A stretch of DNA of 64,000 nucleotides from Polaribacter sp. Q13 (GTDB lineage Bacteria; Bacteroidota; Bacteroidia; Flavobacteriales; Flavobacteriaceae), in NCBI RefSeq assembly GCF_016858305.2, contig NZ_CP074436.1, forward strand, positions 1,322,001 to 1,386,000, read 5' to 3'. This document shows, one piece after another, positions 62,944-64,000 of the stretch; position 1 is the first letter of the stretch; each line of letters begins with the position of its first letter. A model generated the notes under the pieces. The model saw nothing but the letters and a program-made list of their open reading frames with translations, did no database searches and had not been told where the DNA came from. The position numbers and the translations under genes are program-made.

Positions 62944-63399
62944 ATGAAAAGAATATTTATACTGTTAATTTTAAGCCTATCAATTCAATATACTTCTGGA
63001 CAAGCTTGCGGAATATACAGAATTAAATATGTCGGAAATATAAAATCGGAATCACTAAAAATTGAAAAAATAAAACTTCCGACAATTGAATTTCTTCACG
63101 GATTAGAAAATGAAAGTTCTGAAAAAGGGTTTATCGAAATTGAACCAATCGCGAACGGAATTAATATTGAATTAGGTTCACCTCTGACTTCTCAACTTTT
63201 TGGGAAAACGGAAAATCTACTCAAATTCTATAAAACGAAAAGAGAAAATATTCCAATTTTCATTACAGTTATTGAGAACGGAAAAAACAAAGAAATACGA
63301 TTAGAATTAACTTGGAATAACATTCAAATTAAAAAAAACGAAGATGAAAAATTTGGAAATATATTTGAACTAAATCTGAACGAAATAAAAATAAAATAA
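62944..63399 (+). CDS. Small secreted cassette protein of unknown function
   Basis: A 151-residue protein with a signal peptide (SIQYTSG|QACG) and mature Cys-Gly-Ile-Tyr start; a lipobox is absent. The middle has alternating charged/hydrophobic strands (KIEKIKLPTIEF, IEIEPIANGINIELGSPL, FITVIENGKNKEIRLELTW). I recognise no family. Its codons favour GGA, GAA and CGG-containing triplets more than neighbours such as the TonB receptor, consistent with transfer. It lies alone between a 10-bp boundary pair and is followed by copy C of the hairpin element. Confidence 0.6.
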   Translation: MKRIFILLILSLSIQYTSGQACGIYRIKYVGNIKSESLKIEKIKLPTIEFLHGLENESSEKGFIEIEPIANGINIELGSPLTSQLFGKTENLLKFYKTKRENIPIFITVIENGKNKEIRLELTWNNIQIKKNEDEKFGNIFELNLNEIKIK

Positions 63400-63403
63400 C
63401 TAG

Positions 63404-63523
63404 GCACAACACCGTGTATAAAAAATTGCTTAATCAAAGTTAATTACTTTTTTGTAAACTTCTATTTTCCTTCGGAAAATAGCCGTTCACTTAAAACGCA
63501 ACTTTTCATAACACAACAACGTT
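63404..63523 (+). repeat. Cassette hairpin element, copy C (attC-like)
   Basis: 120 bp beginning GCACAACACCGTGTAT and ending ATAACACAACAACGTT, with inner hairpin CTATTTTCC / GGAAAATAG. Same family as copies A and B. Confidence 0.75.
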
Positions 63524-63632
63524 CTTGCAAGTTTGCCCGCGTTAGGGATTGTAGTGAAAAGCCCACAGGTTTTTACTTTTTTGTAAAAAACGAGGACTTG
63601 TAACAAAAAGCCCGACCCTTGTGGTAACGCCC

Positions 63633-63670
63633 AAAAAAAACTCGTTCAATTAAATGAACGAGTTTCTTTT
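63633..63670 (-). terminator. Terminator of the small membrane protein gene
   Basis: AAACTCGTTCA / TGAACGAGTTT stem; on the minus strand it is followed by a T run (A8 at 63633-63640). It lies 25-60 bases past the stop at 63695. Confidence 0.75.
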
Positions 63671-63694
63671 TATAAATTATATGTGTTTTAAAGA

Positions 63695-63868
63695 CTACTT
63701 ACCTTCTGCAGCTTTTCTTGCTTCTTTTTTTAATTTCATGTTTTCCCAAATAGTTCCGCCAATCCAATAAGGAACCACAAATGTTAATAAGAATATTAAC
63801 AACCAGAAACCAGCTGTAAAAATAAACATGAATAAAACCAATCCTGAAAATTCTGAAAAATCTAACAT
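63695..63868 (-). CDS. Small membrane protein of unknown function
   Basis: About 57 residues from the ATG at 63868 (MLDFSEFSG). One strong membrane segment (LVLFMFIFTAGFWLLIFLLTFVVP) and a basic tail (KLKKEARKAAEGK). An upstream in-frame ATG (63931) would add 21 residues of AT-rich leader sequence and is less likely. Short single-helix proteins of this type are common in Flavobacteriaceae. No family recognised. Confidence 0.55.
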   Translation of the reverse strand: MLDFSEFSGLVLFMFIFTAGFWLLIFLLTFVVPYWIGGTIWENMKLKKEARKAAEGK

Positions 63869-64000
63869 TTGTATATTTTGTAAAATTATTATTGCAAAAA
63901 TAATATTTATTTTTAAAAAAATAGGCATCAAAAAAATATTTTTTTTACTTATCTAAAAATGATAAATATCAACTTTCTGTAAACATAGTTTTTTGTAAAT

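Larger units (their letters stand above)
62804..63632. repeat. Palindromic element whose two arms enclose cassette C
   Basis: Outer arms GGGCGTT ... GCGGGCTTT (62804-62822) and AAAGCCCGACC ... AACGCCC (63607-63632) are inverted. Inner arms CAATCCCTAACGCGGGCA (62873-62890) and its exact complement at 63534-63551 form an 18-bp perfect inverted repeat. The third cassette lies between them. The sequence is of the same family as the elements at 18190 and 33645. Confidence 0.7.

Overview
The window reads as a chromosomal segment of a marine-type member of the Flavobacteriaceae (Bacteroidetes). The DNA is AT-rich, genes lack Shine-Dalgarno sequences, several promoters fit the Bacteroidetes pattern TTG-N(19-23)-TAnnTTTG, and the gene content is typical: TonB receptors with carboxypeptidase-like N-termini, a type IX secretion sorting domain, crtZ/crtB/crtI carotenoid genes and an arginine cluster with the N-acyl-ornithine transcarbamylase ArgF'. 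A Polaribacter- or Tenacibaculum-like organism would fit, but the genus is inference. No tRNA, rRNA or CRISPR array was recognised.

Layout. 1-7.6 kb: the end of purB, a lipoprotein, TerC, a His-rich small protein with a TonB receptor (probable metal uptake), an MFS exporter, an M48 protease and MsrB. 7.7-13.7 kb: a cluster of secreted and outer-membrane proteins with tail-fibre-like modules, split by a precise IS256-family insertion (10906-12241, perfect 8-bp target duplication). 13.9-17 kb: DinB-like protein, ffh, folD. 17-24.5 kb: two single-gene cassettes (a broken GNAT acetyltransferase and a PDDEXK nuclease) around housekeeping genes (cupin, HerA-like ATPase, YcaQ-like glycosylase, NrnA). 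24.6-28.3 kb: a LytS/LytTR-type two-component system with a tandem array of 2TM-domain proteins, one fused to the kinase. 28.5-30 kb: the NAD(P)HX repair enzyme.

30.3-42.2 kb: a complete arginine plus proline biosynthesis cluster (GNAT-argG-argC-proC-argD-proA-proB-argF'-argB-argE-argH). It is preceded by a short unlisted ORF at 30364-30438 that ends in a run of arginine codons, followed by a possible terminator: a likely arginine attenuator. 42.3-48.8 kb: outer-membrane protein, metallophosphoesterase, three hydrolases, malate:quinone oxidoreductase and a 2-hydroxyacid dehydrogenase. 48.8-53.2 kb: a zeaxanthin-type carotenoid operon (crtI-crtB-crtZ-lycopene cyclase) downstream of a CarH-like MerR/B12 photoreceptor regulator, with an ECF sigma factor operon divergent from it. 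54.9-63.9 kb: threonine aldolase, a large MG2/plug surface protein, prfB, arsC, a second TonB-type receptor, a third single-gene cassette and a small membrane protein.

The most unusual structures are (i) the arginine-codon leader, (ii) a dispersed family of three single-gene cassettes, each ending in the same roughly 115-130 bp hairpin element whose outer 7-10 bp are complementary to the cassette's 5' boundary, like integron attC sites, and (iii) the CarH-like regulator that keeps the B12 motifs but lacks the histidine expected for the light-adapted state.
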